A stretch of 64,000 nt of DNA from Hoylesella buccalis ATCC 35310 (GCF_025151385.1 NZ_CP102287.1:2542001-2606000), one strand, 5' to 3'. Positions 33,708-43,405 are shown, counted from the stretch's first letter. The notes: generated by a model not told the origin, from the sequence alone. Numbers and translations: made by a program.

Positions 33708-34589
33708 TTATTTCTCGTGCTTTCTGATAATAGCTCGCACCTCTTCAATGCTTCTGTCAAAAGGTCCGCTGTGTTCTAACTTGAGTGTACACATGGCAGC
33801 GGCAAACTTTCCTGCCTCTTCAAACCCTATTCCCTGTGACCGACAGTACAAAAAGCCAGCCGAGTAAGTGTCGCCACACCCCGTAGCATCTACTACTTCT
33901 CTCGGTGCATAGGCTGGGATGTCGTAAAAACGGTCGTTGGCATAAATGATAGAGCCCTCACTTCCCAGTGTCACGATGACCTCTTTCACACCCCATGCGT
34001 GTAGTTGTTTGGCTGCTTGGCGTGGGTCTTTGAGTCCTGTGATGACCTCCATTTCGTGTTCATTCACCTTGATGATGTCCGTACATGCCAAAATTTCCAG
34101 CTTGTCTTTCCAGTCAATGGGGTGGACATCCTGTCCGCGAACCTCTCGAAGATAGCCTTGTGCATCAATAGAGATTTGTCCTTTGGAAGATAAATACTTC
34201 ACTACCTCGGGTGAGAAATCGTCATTTAGAAGCGAACCGATATGGTATATCTTTCCCGTTAACGGCTTCATCTCCTCAATAGTGAAGGGATCAGCCTTCG
34301 CTAATACACGCTGTGAGCGGGTATTTTGATTCTCTTCGTAGATGTTTTCAAACAGAACGGTGTGTTCACTGGGGTACACTTTCACGTCAATACCCGCCTC
34401 TTTCATCTCTTGTGTCACTGGCAAATCTTCGCTACCCACCTTGGTTACTAACTGAAAACTAACCTTCGAGGGTAGATGATTAAAAGCATAAGCCACATAA
34501 TAAGCAGTGCCTCCCGACATGGAGACGGTCTGTTTATGTGTCGTATTCTTATCTCTCGTGATATGCCCCAAACAACATATATCTGTCAT
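33708..34589 (-). CDS. PfkB family sugar/nucleoside kinase
   Basis: 293 residues. The C-terminal PfkB signature VVDATGCGDTYSAGFLYCRS contains the anion hole and catalytic Asp. MSGGTAYYVAYAFNHL replaces the usual N-terminal GG motif, and IIKVNEHEMEVITG matches the NEEE-like metal motif. It phosphorylates a sugar or related alcohol with ATP. The short N-terminus (no lid insert seen) sets it apart from ribokinase proper, so the substrate cannot be named. Confidence 0.88.
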   Translation of the reverse strand: MTDICCLGHITRDKNTTHKQTVSMSGGTAYYVAYAFNHLPSKVSFQLVTKVGSEDLPVTQEMKEAGIDVKVYPSEHTVLFENIYEENQNTRSQRVLAKADPFTIEEMKPLTGKIYHIGSLLNDDFSPEVVKYLSSKGQISIDAQGYLREVRGQDVHPIDWKDKLEILACTDIIKVNEHEMEVITGLKDPRQAAKQLHAWGVKEVIVTLGSEGSIIYANDRFYDIPAYAPREVVDATGCGDTYSAGFLYCRSQGIGFEEAGKFAAAMCTLKLEHSGPFDRSIEEVRAIIRKHEK

Positions 34590-34609
34590 CGTATGTACCT
34601 TATTTGTGG

Positions 34610-34639
34610 CAAAGATACTTAAAAACAGCGAATATCAAA
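34610..34639 (-). promoter_or_regulatory. Promoter of the PfkB kinase gene
   Basis: On the minus strand, TTTG (34639-34636), 18 bases, TATCTTTG (34617-34610). The ATG at 34589 follows 20 bases after the -7 box, giving a very short leader. Confidence 0.7.
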
Positions 34640-34829
34640 GGATTAGCTTTACAAAAAAAATGAAATAGGAGAGAGTCGTGTCGTGTTTTTTATGGGTATG
34701 AGGCGTTGGTTCTTCTTTTGTTCTTCGCAGGGTGTCGTGCCGATGCATCATGTTTGTTTGGCATTGATAATCAAAACGATGCCGAATGTTAATGTTTGTA
34801 TCCCGATAGATAGAAATAAAGGCATTTGC

Positions 34830-34860
34830 TTTGCGCATCCATGGAATAGCCGTACCTTTG
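34830..34860 (+). promoter_or_regulatory. Promoter of the DEAD-box helicase gene
   Basis: TTTG (34830-34833), 19 bases, TACCTTTG (34853-34860): full consensus. It overlaps the upstream end of the helicase reading frame, so any start before about 34865 is excluded. Confidence 0.8.
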
Positions 34861-34881
34861 TACCCGATTAAAGAAAAGAAT

Positions 34882-36765
34882 TTGAAGACATTTGAAGAAT
34901 TAGGCGTTAGCGAAGAGATTCGCCGCGCCATTGAGGAGCTGGGGTTTGTACACCCCATGCCAGTACAAGAAGAGGTCATCCCTTATTTGTTGGGAAACAA
35001 GAACGATGTAATTGCATTAGCACAGACAGGAACAGGTAAAACGGCAGCATACGGCTTGCCCCTTTTGCAGAAAATAGATGTTGACAGCAAGCATACACAA
35101 GCCATTATTTTAAGTCCTACACGCGAACTGTGTTTGCAAATCGCTGATGACTTGAAGGATTTCGCTAAATATATCAAGAATCTACACGTAGAACCCGTGT
35201 ACGGAGGTGCCAGTATCGTCACCCAAATTCATGCACTCAAACATGGCGCACAAATCATTGTGGCGACTCCGGGACGACTTATCGACCTGATGAACCGTGG
35301 GGTAGCAAAGCTGGACCAAGTGAACAATGTGGTGTTGGATGAGGCTGATGAGATGTTGAACATGGGTTTCTCGGAGAGCATCAATACCATTTTGGCAGGC
35401 GTTCCCGACGACCGCAACACCTTGTTGTTCTCGGCAACCATGAGCAACGAGATAGAAAAGATTGCCAAGACTTACTTGCGTGACTACAAGGAGATTGTAG
35501 TGGGAAGCCGAAACGAGGGTGCCGAAAACGTGAACCACGTTTATTATATGGTGAATGCGCGTGACAAATACTTGGCTCTGAAGCGCATCGTGGATTACTA
35601 TCCACGCATTTTTGCCATTATCTTCTGCCGAACGAAGATTGAAACGCAAGAAATTGCCGACAAACTTATCAAGGATGGGTACAACGCAGAGGCGCTGCAT
35701 GGCGACCTGAGTCAGCAACAGCGCGACCTCACCATGCAGAAGTTCCGCCAACATGTCACCCAGCTGTTGGTGGCAACCGATGTGGCTGCACGTGGATTGG
35801 ATGTGGACGACCTGACGCATGTCATCAATTATGGCATGCCCGATGATACCGAGAATTACACGCATCGTAGCGGACGAACGGGACGTGCAGGGAAGAAAGG
35901 TACTTCTATTTGCATCATTCACACCCGTGAGCGTTCCAAAGTGCGTGCCGTGGAGAAAATAATTGGCAAGGAATTTGTTGATGGAACATTGCCTACCGCA
36001 CAGGAAATTTGCGCCAAGCAGTTGTATAAAGCCATGCACGACATCGAGAAGATTGATGTTGACGAAGAGCAGATTGCGCCCTTTATGGTTGAAATTAACC
36101 GACACTTTGAATATGTCGACAAGGATGATATCATCAAGAAGATTGTCAGTTTGACGTTTGGACGCTTCTTGGATTACTACGCGAATGCGCCAGAGATAGA
36201 GAAACCCTCGCTCAAACGTGGCGACAGAGGTGAGGAAAAAGGTATGCGTGGTGGCAGGAAAGCTCGTTCGGAGCGAGGCGGAGGCCGTTCTCGTACACCC
36301 GAGAGAGGTTATCGCAGGCTGTTCATCAACTTGGGTAAGGACGATGGATTCTATCCCGGAGAGGTGATGCAGTTTATTAACCAGCATGTAAAAGGTAGGC
36401 AGCAGGTGGGGCATATTGACCTGTTGGGAAAAATATCCTATATCGAAGTGCCCGAAAAAGACGCCAACAAGGTGATGCGTTCTTTGTCGGGAGCGACCTA
36501 CAAGGGTAGAGAGGTGCGCTGCAATGATGCCAACGAAGAAGGTCATGGACGCAAAGCGCAAGCCACAAGAGGTGGCGGAAGAGCTGCAGGTAGACGTGCG
36601 GAGAGCGGACGAAAGAATGGAAAAAGCGTGAAACGCCCCTCTTATCAGCAGCAAGATACCGGCGACTGGCGACAGTTCTTCCAGCAACCCGAGGTGAAAT
36701 TCAAGGGTGAGACCCCCGATTTCTCCGAAGAAGGATGGGCACGCCGCAAGCCTCGTAAGGGGTAA
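34882..36765 (+). CDS. deaD: DEAD-box ATP-dependent RNA helicase with a TTG start
   Basis: 627 residues from a TTG at 34882. The promoter at 34830-34860 rules out earlier codons, no ATG lies in frame until well inside the Q-motif, and (M)KTFEELGVSEEIRRAIEELG is the usual family start. Helicase motifs: PMPVQEEVIPY (Q), AQTGTGKT (I), PTRELCLQ (Ia), DEADEM (II), FSATM (III), HRSGRTGRAG (VI). A DbpA-type RNA-binding domain follows (RRLFINLGKDDGFYPGEVMQ). Basic Gly/Arg-rich linkers (MRGGRKARSERGGGRSR; RGGGRAAGRRAE) surround it. It likely acts in ribosome assembly or cold-stress RNA remodelling. Confidence 0.93.
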   Translation: MKTFEELGVSEEIRRAIEELGFVHPMPVQEEVIPYLLGNKNDVIALAQTGTGKTAAYGLPLLQKIDVDSKHTQAIILSPTRELCLQIADDLKDFAKYIKNLHVEPVYGGASIVTQIHALKHGAQIIVATPGRLIDLMNRGVAKLDQVNNVVLDEADEMLNMGFSESINTILAGVPDDRNTLLFSATMSNEIEKIAKTYLRDYKEIVVGSRNEGAENVNHVYYMVNARDKYLALKRIVDYYPRIFAIIFCRTKIETQEIADKLIKDGYNAEALHGDLSQQQRDLTMQKFRQHVTQLLVATDVAARGLDVDDLTHVINYGMPDDTENYTHRSGRTGRAGKKGTSICIIHTRERSKVRAVEKIIGKEFVDGTLPTAQEICAKQLYKAMHDIEKIDVDEEQIAPFMVEINRHFEYVDKDDIIKKIVSLTFGRFLDYYANAPEIEKPSLKRGDRGEEKGMRGGRKARSERGGGRSRTPERGYRRLFINLGKDDGFYPGEVMQFINQHVKGRQQVGHIDLLGKISYIEVPEKDANKVMRSLSGATYKGREVRCNDANEEGHGRKAQATRGGGRAAGRRAESGRKNGKSVKRPSYQQQDTGDWRQFFQQPEVKFKGETPDFSEEGWARRKPRKG

Positions 36766-37107
36766 TGGCAACGTCGCACATGGCTTTCCGTTTCGGCTGA
36801 ATGATTCGTACCGTATGCGCAAAGAACGCCAATCATTATCTCATCCCTGAGAGAAACCTACCCATCAAGCAATCAAGCAGGCTATCTGGCTCGACAAATC
36901 AGTTTATTTTGCGAAACAAGATGGCCTGTTTTGTTGTCTTGAATGAATCACTTTGCCTTGGCGTTTGCACCGTGTCTTATCGGAAAGGGGTTGCTGCTTT
37001 ACCATTTGTATCATTTTCTTGCTTTCCTATTTTCACGTTATAGCGGTCTAAATGCTTGCATCTATATATTTTATAAGATTAAAAGTTTATTAAAAATGTG
37101 TAAAATA
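36766..37107. other. Non-coding spacer upstream of the fimbrillin promoter
   Basis: No supported gene between deaD and the fimbrillin locus promoter. Inspected on both strands; I see no tRNA, known riboswitch or strong terminator. The last ~60 bases are very AT-rich. Confidence 0.5.
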
Positions 37108-37141
37108 CTTGGGGGGGGGTGAATTGTTGTTTCTAATTTTG
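37108..37141 (+). promoter_or_regulatory. Fimbrillin locus promoter containing a G9 tract
   Basis: CTTG (37108-37111), 22 bases, TAATTTTG (37134-37141). A run of nine G (37111-37119) forms the last base of the -33 box and the start of the spacer. Loss of one to three G would bring the spacing to the usual 19-21. Predicted transcription start about 70 bases before the small ORF at 37217. Confidence 0.6.
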
Positions 37142-37216
37142 TACGAATTATAAAAATGATAGTGAACAATTTGTATATTTAATTAAGAACAAAATTAAAA
37201 TACAACACAGAACAAA

Positions 37217-37387
37217 ATGAATATGAAAGGGATAACAAGTAAGTGTGAATACGTTGCACCCGCTATCGAGGTCATTAAAGTAGTAGATATGAATACCCTG
37301 CTGGCAGGAAGTCCTGATGTACGTCCAGGAACAGACCCTACTGTTGAGCCCCCCATTGAAGATGATTGGGAAGAGATTGAAGGCTAA
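37217..37387 (+). CDS. Short acidic peptide upstream of the fimbrillin gene
   Basis: 56 residues, ATG start. It reads MNMKGITSKCEYVAPAIEVI, then KVVDMNTLLAGSPDVRPG and an acidic Pro-rich tail ending in DDWEEIEG. The pattern Y-x-x-P-A-x-E-V near the start, then LLAGS and a Pro/Asp-rich tail, is one I recall from many tiny Bacteroidota proteins of unknown function, often close to surface-lipoprotein loci. There is no signal peptide. LLAGSP resembles a leader-core junction of a processed peptide, but that is speculation. It follows the G9 promoter and precedes the fimbrillin gene by 78 bases, so both are likely one transcript. Confidence 0.65.
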   Translation: MNMKGITSKCEYVAPAIEVIKVVDMNTLLAGSPDVRPGTDPTVEPPIEDDWEEIEG

Positions 37388-37465
37388 CCATACAGCCGAG
37401 ACAAGCTGTGCCATGTGCCCAGCATTTAAGCAGGTATTAACAACAGAAAAAACAAACACAATTTT

Positions 37466-40243
37466 ATGAAAATCAATACTTCAGTCTATCGCCATGGCTG
37501 CCGTGCTATCGCAGGGTTGCTCTGTGGCATCGTAGGTGTTATGGTGACGTCGTGTGCAGATGACGACTTGACCACGGTTAAGAAGAGTAGCGACACCGGT
37601 ATCAATGTGCGTTTCAACACAACCGACGTGCAGGAACTCAGCATCGCACAAACAGGAAAGGCGCCCAAGGCTTTGCCAGGCACACGGGCACTGTCTGTAT
37701 CAAAGCTGTTGCCGCAGCGACATGAGGCATTTAGTACGGATGGCTTGGATGTAAGTCTAGTGGAGACCACCGTCGACGGTGTGAACCCTGTGAAGACAGA
37801 TGCACAAACAAGAGCTACGGTGAAGACGGCTATCGACGCCAACTTCTCGTCCTTTGGTTATCGAGGCACCAGTGAACAGGGCATCAGCAATACGCCCGAA
37901 TGGTTTTATAACGCCGACACCAAGAGCGATGGCGAGCTTGTTTCGTCGCTACCTTGGTCGTGGGACATTCCTTATGCACGTTTCTATGGCATCTATCCGA
38001 AGGTTGAGGCCGGCTCTAAGCTAAAGCTTTCGGAAGCAACTTATGCTGGAAAGCCTTATATCGACTTTGAGTCAGAGACCGATGTCACCAAGCAAGTGGA
38101 CTTGTTGACGGCGTGTTCGGGGGTGGTTCATTACAACGAACGTGGCGTAGCACCACGGCCGGAGCTAAAGTTCCGTCATGCCTTATGCGCCGTACGCTTT
38201 GCCATTGGAAGCAACCTCTCGTGGAACAAGACCATTGACAAGGTAGAAGTGCGCAATGTGCAATACAAAGGTAGGTACACACTCTCTGACCAAACGAACG
38301 GCACTGGTGCAGCTTGGGATGTCACCTCCGATCGTATTACGATGACACTCAGTGGTGTGAAAGTCAATACAAGCAAAAATCCGAACACCATTATCATGGG
38401 TACGGAGGGTGATAACTACACCTTCTACATGGTTCCACAGACCTTCACCGCCGAGGATAATGTCGTGGTGTACTTCCATTGTATCGACGGAACCGAGATC
38501 ACTGCAAAGCTAAAATCGGGTAATTGGCAAGCTGGGCACACCAAAACTTATACCATCAGTCAAAAGGAATCTGATTGGACTTATCATATTGAGGCAACCA
38601 ATCCAACGGCTATTGATTACGACAAGAATGTAAGTCCTGATGCATATAGCATCCTTAGTTATCGTATTGCGCCCGATGGAACCAAACAACCCGTTGGTTG
38701 GAAGGTCGTAGGCTATGATGCTAATGGCGACGGAACCTTCTCCATGGATGAAAAACCCTCATGGCTTACCAATCTTGACAAGAGTAGTGGTGAAGGCGGC
38801 GAGGTGGCCGAAACGGGTTCTGCCCATGTAACCATCAATATTAACAATCAGATGAGCGAGCGCAATCAGCAAATTGCGAATGCACCCGCCAAGGGTTCTT
38901 CGACCACTTACTACAACTTGGCCAACCAAACCAATGGTGGCAACGCCATTGAGAACACCGCCAACTCGTACTTGATATCTGCTCCCGGCTACTACCGGTT
39001 GCCTTTGGTGTATGGAAATGCTATCAAGAACGGAACGAAAAACGAGGCTGCCTATAAAACAGACAAAGACACCGATACAGGAAGAAACAAAAGTACAAAG
39101 GTGATGGAGCACTTCATCGACCACAACGGCAAACCAATCAAGTCGCCCTACATCATGGTGCAGAATCCTGACAATAAGGTTGGTACACCCGAAGTAGTGT
39201 GGGCTGACGTGAAGGGTTTGGTGTCTAACTTAAAGGTTACAGGAACAGGATCGGGCGCATATTTACAGTTCGAGGTAAACAAGTCTACTATTCAGAATGG
39301 TAATGCCGTGATAGCTGTTAAAGATAGCAAAGGCACAGTGTTGTGGTCATGGCACATCTGGGTGGCACCTGCTGATGCGCTCAGCACCATAGCTTGTTAC
39401 AACAAAGACGGTAAGACCTACAAGTTTGCCAAGGAACCACTCGGTTTCAAGTATAATGTATGGAATGGATCGACCTACTCTGTGAATCGCAGTGTTAAGG
39501 TTCGGGTAGAACAAGTGGCTGGTCACAAGGGAGCAAAACAGTATGCCGACATCACCGTTACACAAAAGACAGGTGGCAAGAAAGAACATACGATGACATA
39601 TTATGAGTTTGGGCGCAAAGACGCTTTCCCCAAATTACCAGGAAAACCTGAGAACGGTGATGGTGGATGTATAGAAAGCGATGAACAAGAAACAGTGCAA
39701 AAAGGTATTCAAAATCCAAATACTGTTTATACAAATTATAATGATCATTCAGAGCCTTGGTATATCAACCTTTGGTGTGCCAATTATCGTGATGAGGATG
39801 ATCGACCCACTTCTTGTATCAAAACTATCTACGACCCCAGTCCCGTGGGATACAGAGTGCCTGAGTTTGATGCATTCACGGGCTTTTTTACAATCAAAAA
39901 ATCTTGGGTTAGAGACAAGCAGCATAACTGGAAAGCAGTGGCACACACCCAAGGTGAATGGAATGATGGTTTTAATTTTATCACCAAACCAAAATCATCG
40001 GGTAGCCCTATCTTCTTCCCTAAGATGGATGAATATTACTGGGGCGCTTTAGACGATCCGACAGTTCTCTACAGCTGGGTGGGTTATTGGGCTTCAGGTG
40101 CAGTAACCAAGCTGAGAAATTTTGATATAGGTTTTGGCTTTTATTACTACAAAGGTACTGACGATGATGAAGCAAATTTTGCAATGACCCCAGGTTTTTA
40201 TCGGTCTACCCCTGCCAACGTACGCTCAATAGTTGATGAATAA
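37466..40243 (+). CDS. Fimbrillin-family surface lipoprotein
   Basis: 925 residues. A lipoprotein signal ends in VMVTSC (Cys30), followed by ADDDL, an acidic surface-export signal. Fimbrillin-like features are NFSSFGYRG, PWSWDIPYARFYGIYP, LKFRHALCAVRFAIG, VRNVQYKGRYTLS and FYMVPQTF, matching the N-terminal donor-acceptor beta domains of the FimA/Mfa superfamily. A long beta-rich C-terminal half follows, ending in a segment with IYDPSPVGYRVP, typical of the Fibrobacter-type major paralogous domain in adhesins. At ~100 kDa it is too large for a shaft pilin; a tip or adhesin role is likelier. Expression may be switched by the upstream G9 tract. Confidence 0.85.
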   Translation: MKINTSVYRHGCRAIAGLLCGIVGVMVTSCADDDLTTVKKSSDTGINVRFNTTDVQELSIAQTGKAPKALPGTRALSVSKLLPQRHEAFSTDGLDVSLVETTVDGVNPVKTDAQTRATVKTAIDANFSSFGYRGTSEQGISNTPEWFYNADTKSDGELVSSLPWSWDIPYARFYGIYPKVEAGSKLKLSEATYAGKPYIDFESETDVTKQVDLLTACSGVVHYNERGVAPRPELKFRHALCAVRFAIGSNLSWNKTIDKVEVRNVQYKGRYTLSDQTNGTGAAWDVTSDRITMTLSGVKVNTSKNPNTIIMGTEGDNYTFYMVPQTFTAEDNVVVYFHCIDGTEITAKLKSGNWQAGHTKTYTISQKESDWTYHIEATNPTAIDYDKNVSPDAYSILSYRIAPDGTKQPVGWKVVGYDANGDGTFSMDEKPSWLTNLDKSSGEGGEVAETGSAHVTININNQMSERNQQIANAPAKGSSTTYYNLANQTNGGNAIENTANSYLISAPGYYRLPLVYGNAIKNGTKNEAAYKTDKDTDTGRNKSTKVMEHFIDHNGKPIKSPYIMVQNPDNKVGTPEVVWADVKGLVSNLKVTGTGSGAYLQFEVNKSTIQNGNAVIAVKDSKGTVLWSWHIWVAPADALSTIACYNKDGKTYKFAKEPLGFKYNVWNGSTYSVNRSVKVRVEQVAGHKGAKQYADITVTQKTGGKKEHTMTYYEFGRKDAFPKLPGKPENGDGGCIESDEQETVQKGIQNPNTVYTNYNDHSEPWYINLWCANYRDEDDRPTSCIKTIYDPSPVGYRVPEFDAFTGFFTIKKSWVRDKQHNWKAVAHTQGEWNDGFNFITKPKSSGSPIFFPKMDEYYWGALDDPTVLYSWVGYWASGAVTKLRNFDIGFGFYYYKGTDDDEANFAMTPGFYRSTPANVRSIVDE

Positions 40244-40275
40244 AAAGCAGAGATGACTATCGAGTCATGATATAT

Positions 40276-40305
40276 ACGGTCGGGGGGCAAACGTCTTCCG
40301 ACCGT
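40276..40305 (+). terminator. Hairpin after the fimbrillin gene
   Basis: ACGGTCGG (40276-40283) pairs with CCGACCGT (40298-40305), 14-base loop. An alternative pairing CAAACG/CGTTTG (40288-40293 with 40303-40308) overlaps it. No clear U-tract. Confidence 0.5.
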
Positions 40306-40440
40306 TTGCGTTGGTGTAAGGTGATGAAGCTCTGCATAGTGCATGTTTGATAGCGGCAGATAAAACGAAAAAATGTCTTTGATGTGTGTTATGAGACGAA
40401 CTTTTTGTAAGACAAAGACATCAGTGTGACAATAAATTTC

Positions 40441-40448
40441 TACCTTTG
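40441..40448 (+). promoter_or_regulatory. -7 element of the M16 peptidase gene
   Basis: TACCTTTG matches TAnnTTTG, 107 bases before the ATG at 40556. The rest of the 40244-40555 spacer holds the hairpin at 40276 and nothing else recognised. Confidence 0.5.
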
Positions 40449-40555
40449 TAGAGGATAGGCTGCGCCTTAACAATGAAAGTAAACTTTCTCTGTCTTCGGC
40501 TTGCTCTATCTCCAGAAGTAGACAATAAGTTTCATTTTATAAAATTATTTTACCT

Positions 40556-43378
40556 ATGAAAATCAGACATCTTTTTAGTGCTTTGCTTCTGTTGTGTGCA
40601 AGTATGTTGCATGCCCAGATGCAGATGCCGCCCGTACCGGTAGACACTGCCGTGCGAATGGGTAAGCTCGACAATGGCTTAACCTATTTTATTCGTTACA
40701 ACAACTGGCCCGAACACCGTGCAAACTTTTACATTGCACAGAAGGTGGGGTCCATTCAAGAGGAAGAAAGCCAGCGTGGATTGGCGCATTTCTTGGAACA
40801 CATGGCGTTCAATGGCAGCGACAACTTCAAAGGCAACGACCTGATAGAGTACCTTCGTTCCATTGGTGTGGAGTTTGGTAGCGACCTCAATGCTTACACG
40901 TCCATCGACCAAACAGTTTACAACATTGACAATGTGCCCACTACTCGACAGAGTTCGCTCGACTCTTGCTTGTTGATATTGCGCGATTGGTCTACGGGTT
41001 TGACACTCGATCCAAAGGAGATAGACAAGGAGCGTGGTGTGATACATGAGGAATGGCGACTACGTACCAGCGCACAGAGCCGCATGTTTGAGCGTAATCT
41101 GCCCAAACTGTATCCCGGAAGTAAGTACGGTGTGCGTTATCCTATCGGTCTGATGAGTGTCGTAGACAACTTCTCGCCCAAGGAATTGCGTGACTATTAT
41201 GAGAAATGGTATCATCCATCCAACCAAGGCATCATTGTGATTGGCGACGTGGACGTAAACCATACCGAGGCAATGATTAAGAAACTCTTTGGTGGTATCA
41301 AGAACCCAGCCAACCAAGCTCCTGTGCTTGATGAGCCAGTGCCCGACACTGCCGAGCCAATCGTTATCATTGACAAGGATAAAGAGCAGCGCACCAACAA
41401 CGTACAGGTGATGTTCAAGCACGATACGTACCCCGACTCGTTGAAAAATTCCGTTGAATATATCGTCTATGGTTATTTGAAAGGAGCCGCACTCAACATG
41501 CTGAACGATCGCTATACCGAAGCAGCACAAAAGGCAGACTGCCCATACGTGGGTGCTGGAGCCAGTGATGACAACTATATTTTTGCTAAGACGAAAGATG
41601 CGTTCAGTATCTTTGCCCAACCCAAAGACCCCTCTCAACTTGCCGCTTCGCTCACCGCAGCCGTGGTAGAAGCCCGTCGTGCAGTCGAATTTGGATTCAC
41701 CCAGACCGAATACGATCGATATAAAGCCAACCTGTTGAGTAGCCTAGACAAGGCATACAGCAACAAAGACAAGCGCAAGAACACACAGTTCTTCAACGAA
41801 TGTCTGGGTTATTTCTTGACCAACGAGCCTATGCCGTCCATCGATTACACCTATCAACTGATGAAGCAGATGGTTCCAGCCATTCCAGTTGAAGCGGTCA
41901 ACGAATATATGAAACAGCTGATTCCCAAGAATGACAGCAACGTTGTGATTATAAGCTTTAACAACGAGAAAGAGGGTGCGGTCTATCCAACCCGTCAAGA
42001 ACTGCTCACTGCCCTCCAAACGGCCAAACAACAGCAGGTAACGGCATACGTTGACAACGTGAAGAACGAACCGTTGATTACGAAAAAACCGACCCCTGGA
42101 ACCATCAAGAGTGAGAAGAAGAACGATAAATTGGGGTACACGGAGCTGAAACTGTCTAACGGTGCGACGGTTGTGCTCAAGCATACCGACTTGAAGAAGG
42201 ATGAGGTGCTGTTGTCGGCAGAGGGCTTTGGAGGCTCTTCGTTATACGGTGAGAAGGATTATCTCAACGCCAAGATGTTTGATGAAGTGATTGCAAATAG
42301 CGGATTGGGACAGTTCTCGCTGACCGAACTGCAAAAAGCATTGGCCGGTAAGATTGCCAATGTCAACCTATCATTGGGCTTTAAGAATAGCTCGGCATCG
42401 GGGTCATCCACGCCCAAGGATGTAGAAACGATGCTGCAAATGCTGTATCTCTACTTCACTGGCATCAACAAAGACCAGAAATCGTACGACAACCTCATCA
42501 GTCAGTACAAGGTAAGTCTTAAAAATCGCTCGCTCTCGCCGGAGGTGGCCCTCTCTGATTCGCTCACGGCAACGATGTACGGGCACAATCCACGGTTGAC
42601 TCCCGTCAAGGTAGATGACTTGCCAAACGTATCTTATGACCGTATCTTGGCCATGGCCAAGGAGCGTACGGCCAATGCGGCAGCATGGACATTCACGCTC
42701 ATTGGAAACTATGACGAGGCTGCCATCCGACCATTGATTTGTCAATACATTGCTAGTCTGCCCTCACAGAATAAGATTGTGAAGGGACATCGCGTCACCT
42801 TCTTGCAGAAAGGCAAGATAGACAACACCTTCAACCGCAAGATGGAAACACCTAAGTCAACGGCTTATAAGATATGGTACAACGAAGACATGCCTTACAC
42901 CGTGGAGAATGATGTCAAAGCATCTATCGCCGGACAGGTATTATCGATGGTTTATTTGCAGAAGATTCGTGAGGATGCCGGTGCAGCCTACTCGTGTGGG
43001 GCACAAGGTGCAGCAACCATCGACGACGATTATCACGTGATTCAATTATTAGGCGTTTGCCCCATGAAGCCAGAGAAGAAGGATTTGGCCCTGAGCATCA
43101 TGGAGAGTGCCGTGCAAGAGCTTACCAAGACGGTGGATGCCACGATGGTTGACAAGATTAAAGCCGTGATGCTGAAGCAAGCGGATGATGTGGCTAAGAC
43201 CAATCGTTATTGGAATGGTGTGGTGGATTTGTATCGTAAGCACGGTATTGACACGCACACTGATTATAAGAAGGTGATTAGCGCACAGACACCACAGACC
43301 ATCGCCGCTTTCATGAAAGAATTCTTGAAGGCCGGAAACTACATCTCGGTAACCATGTTGCCAGAAGAAAAGAAGTAA
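40556..43378 (+). CDS. Secreted M16 (pitrilysin/insulinase family) metallopeptidase
   Basis: 940 residues with a signal peptide (cleavage near SMLHAQ). The inverted zinc motif HFLEH (His78, Glu81, His82) in RGLAHFLEHMAFNGSDNFKG, with a downstream Glu region (NAYTSIDQTVYNI), marks an active first domain. Four M16-type domains fit the length, the third and fourth lacking the motif as usual. AAYSCGAQ and PSNQGIIVIGDVD are family-typical. It degrades peptides in the periplasm or outer membrane. Monocistronic between its own promoter and a terminator. Confidence 0.93.
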   Translation: MKIRHLFSALLLLCASMLHAQMQMPPVPVDTAVRMGKLDNGLTYFIRYNNWPEHRANFYIAQKVGSIQEEESQRGLAHFLEHMAFNGSDNFKGNDLIEYLRSIGVEFGSDLNAYTSIDQTVYNIDNVPTTRQSSLDSCLLILRDWSTGLTLDPKEIDKERGVIHEEWRLRTSAQSRMFERNLPKLYPGSKYGVRYPIGLMSVVDNFSPKELRDYYEKWYHPSNQGIIVIGDVDVNHTEAMIKKLFGGIKNPANQAPVLDEPVPDTAEPIVIIDKDKEQRTNNVQVMFKHDTYPDSLKNSVEYIVYGYLKGAALNMLNDRYTEAAQKADCPYVGAGASDDNYIFAKTKDAFSIFAQPKDPSQLAASLTAAVVEARRAVEFGFTQTEYDRYKANLLSSLDKAYSNKDKRKNTQFFNECLGYFLTNEPMPSIDYTYQLMKQMVPAIPVEAVNEYMKQLIPKNDSNVVIISFNNEKEGAVYPTRQELLTALQTAKQQQVTAYVDNVKNEPLITKKPTPGTIKSEKKNDKLGYTELKLSNGATVVLKHTDLKKDEVLLSAEGFGGSSLYGEKDYLNAKMFDEVIANSGLGQFSLTELQKALAGKIANVNLSLGFKNSSASGSSTPKDVETMLQMLYLYFTGINKDQKSYDNLISQYKVSLKNRSLSPEVALSDSLTATMYGHNPRLTPVKVDDLPNVSYDRILAMAKERTANAAAWTFTLIGNYDEAAIRPLICQYIASLPSQNKIVKGHRVTFLQKGKIDNTFNRKMETPKSTAYKIWYNEDMPYTVENDVKASIAGQVLSMVYLQKIREDAGAAYSCGAQGAATIDDDYHVIQLLGVCPMKPEKKDLALSIMESAVQELTKTVDATMVDKIKAVMLKQADDVAKTNRYWNGVVDLYRKHGIDTHTDYKKVISAQTPQTIAAFMKEFLKAGNYISVTMLPEEKK

Positions 43379-43405
43379 GCAATGGGGCGACAGCCTCACC
43401 CCCAA

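Noticed and set aside
35182-36822. 546-residue open frame antisense to the DEAD-box helicase
   Set aside because: Low-complexity, Cys/His/Leu-rich product with no family features, lying entirely opposite a well-conserved gene; a codon-bias shadow.
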